From positions 141,115 through 205,114 of the forward strand of contig NZ_JACBNQ010000003.1 in the NCBI RefSeq assembly GCF_013403245.1: DNA of 64,000 nt, in the 5' to 3' direction. The stretch is from Sedimentibacter hydroxybenzoicus DSM 7310. GTDB lineage: Bacteria > Bacillota > Clostridia > Tissierellales > Sedimentibacteraceae. The stretch's first letter is position 1. Each line of letters starts with the position of its first letter. Below the pieces are notes generated by a model. The model was not told the origin of the DNA, made no database searches, and saw only the letters and a program-made list of their open reading frames with translations. The position numbers and the translations under genes were made by a program. This document shows positions 63,761-64,000 of this stretch, piece by piece.

Positions 63761-64000
63761 AAAAATCACCTCATTTCTATCTGGCCCACCTCTTTGCAAG
63801 GCGGGTCATTGCTTTATTTACAAGTGCATATAACTTATTGAGCGTCAAATGCATTATATATGATATTACCAAAAAAAATCTTCCCTGTGTGGAAGGTCAA
63901 GAAATCTTAACCGGTTTTATAAATGGCGAGATGTAAAATTAAATGAAACACAATTAAATAAATAACGCTCATGAGAGCTTCTCTGTTATAATGTTAATCA
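63761..64000. other. Window edge, no gene recognised
   Basis: About 240 bases without a supported reading frame. A weak hairpin CCCGCC/GGTGGG lies near 63787-63807. Confidence 0.4.

Overview
The window looks like a chromosome segment of a low-GC, Gram-positive Clostridia-type bacterium. The evidence is AT-rich intergenic DNA, AGGAGG-like ribosome binding sites, frequent TTG/GTG starts, a Bacillus-type LexA box at recA, the rny-recA-pgsA-rimO-ftsK-tepA-ymxH-dut-mlpA order, a T-box leader, and SLH-anchored surface protein. No rRNA, tRNA, CRISPR array or intact transposon was seen. I cannot name the genus from sequence alone.

Region 1 (1-9006, all minus) is conserved housekeeping DNA: the start of rny, SOS-regulated recA, then pgsA/rimO/ftsK, a TepA-type Clp protease with an N/Q-rich extension, ymxH, dut and an M16 peptidase. 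Region 2 (9007-21500) is accessory: a membrane-anchored MutS-type ATPase, a DUF1835 protein, an ArsR-type regulator with an MFS exporter, a RidA-family protein, and a TetR / PEP-synthase-like phosphotransferase / membrane-protein operon with two visible operators. It ends with a short MutS2 lacking the Smr domain. That gene has a long structured leader with an eight-codon ORF and an intrinsic terminator, the layout of antibiotic-induced ribosome-protection genes.

Region 3 (21650-34750) is a patchwork of mobile or defence-like genes and relics: a KilA-N gene with an apparent internal deletion, a rhuM relic, a decayed ygjV, and a frameshifted DUF1294-metallophosphoesterase fusion. It also holds AraC/GyrI with a C39-like peptidase, a compact rhuM-DUF6414-AAA+ operon, a T-box-controlled short alanyl-tRNA synthetase with two Nudix genes, a ProX-type editing protein and a KilA-N fragment ending in a 30-bp perfect palindrome.

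Region 4 (34944-43271) is bounded by two diverged copies of a ~262-bp direct repeat. It encloses an OmpR-type two-component system, an orphan trp-type leader peptide with terminator, a triple NlpC/P60 protein, two poly-gamma-glutamate (PGA) hydrolases, and PGA synthase genes pgsB and pgsC without a recognisable pgsA/capA. Region 5 (43463-55340) is bounded by a 100-bp direct duplication of a kinase 3' end. It holds a 2972-residue SLH-anchored surface protein and a divergent LytTR two-component system. Region 6 (55493-63760, all minus) is a tandem surface/envelope cluster: two lipoproteins, DUF975, two copper-amine-oxidase-N-like stalk proteins, LemA, DUF3137, DUF3592 and DUF2442-like genes.
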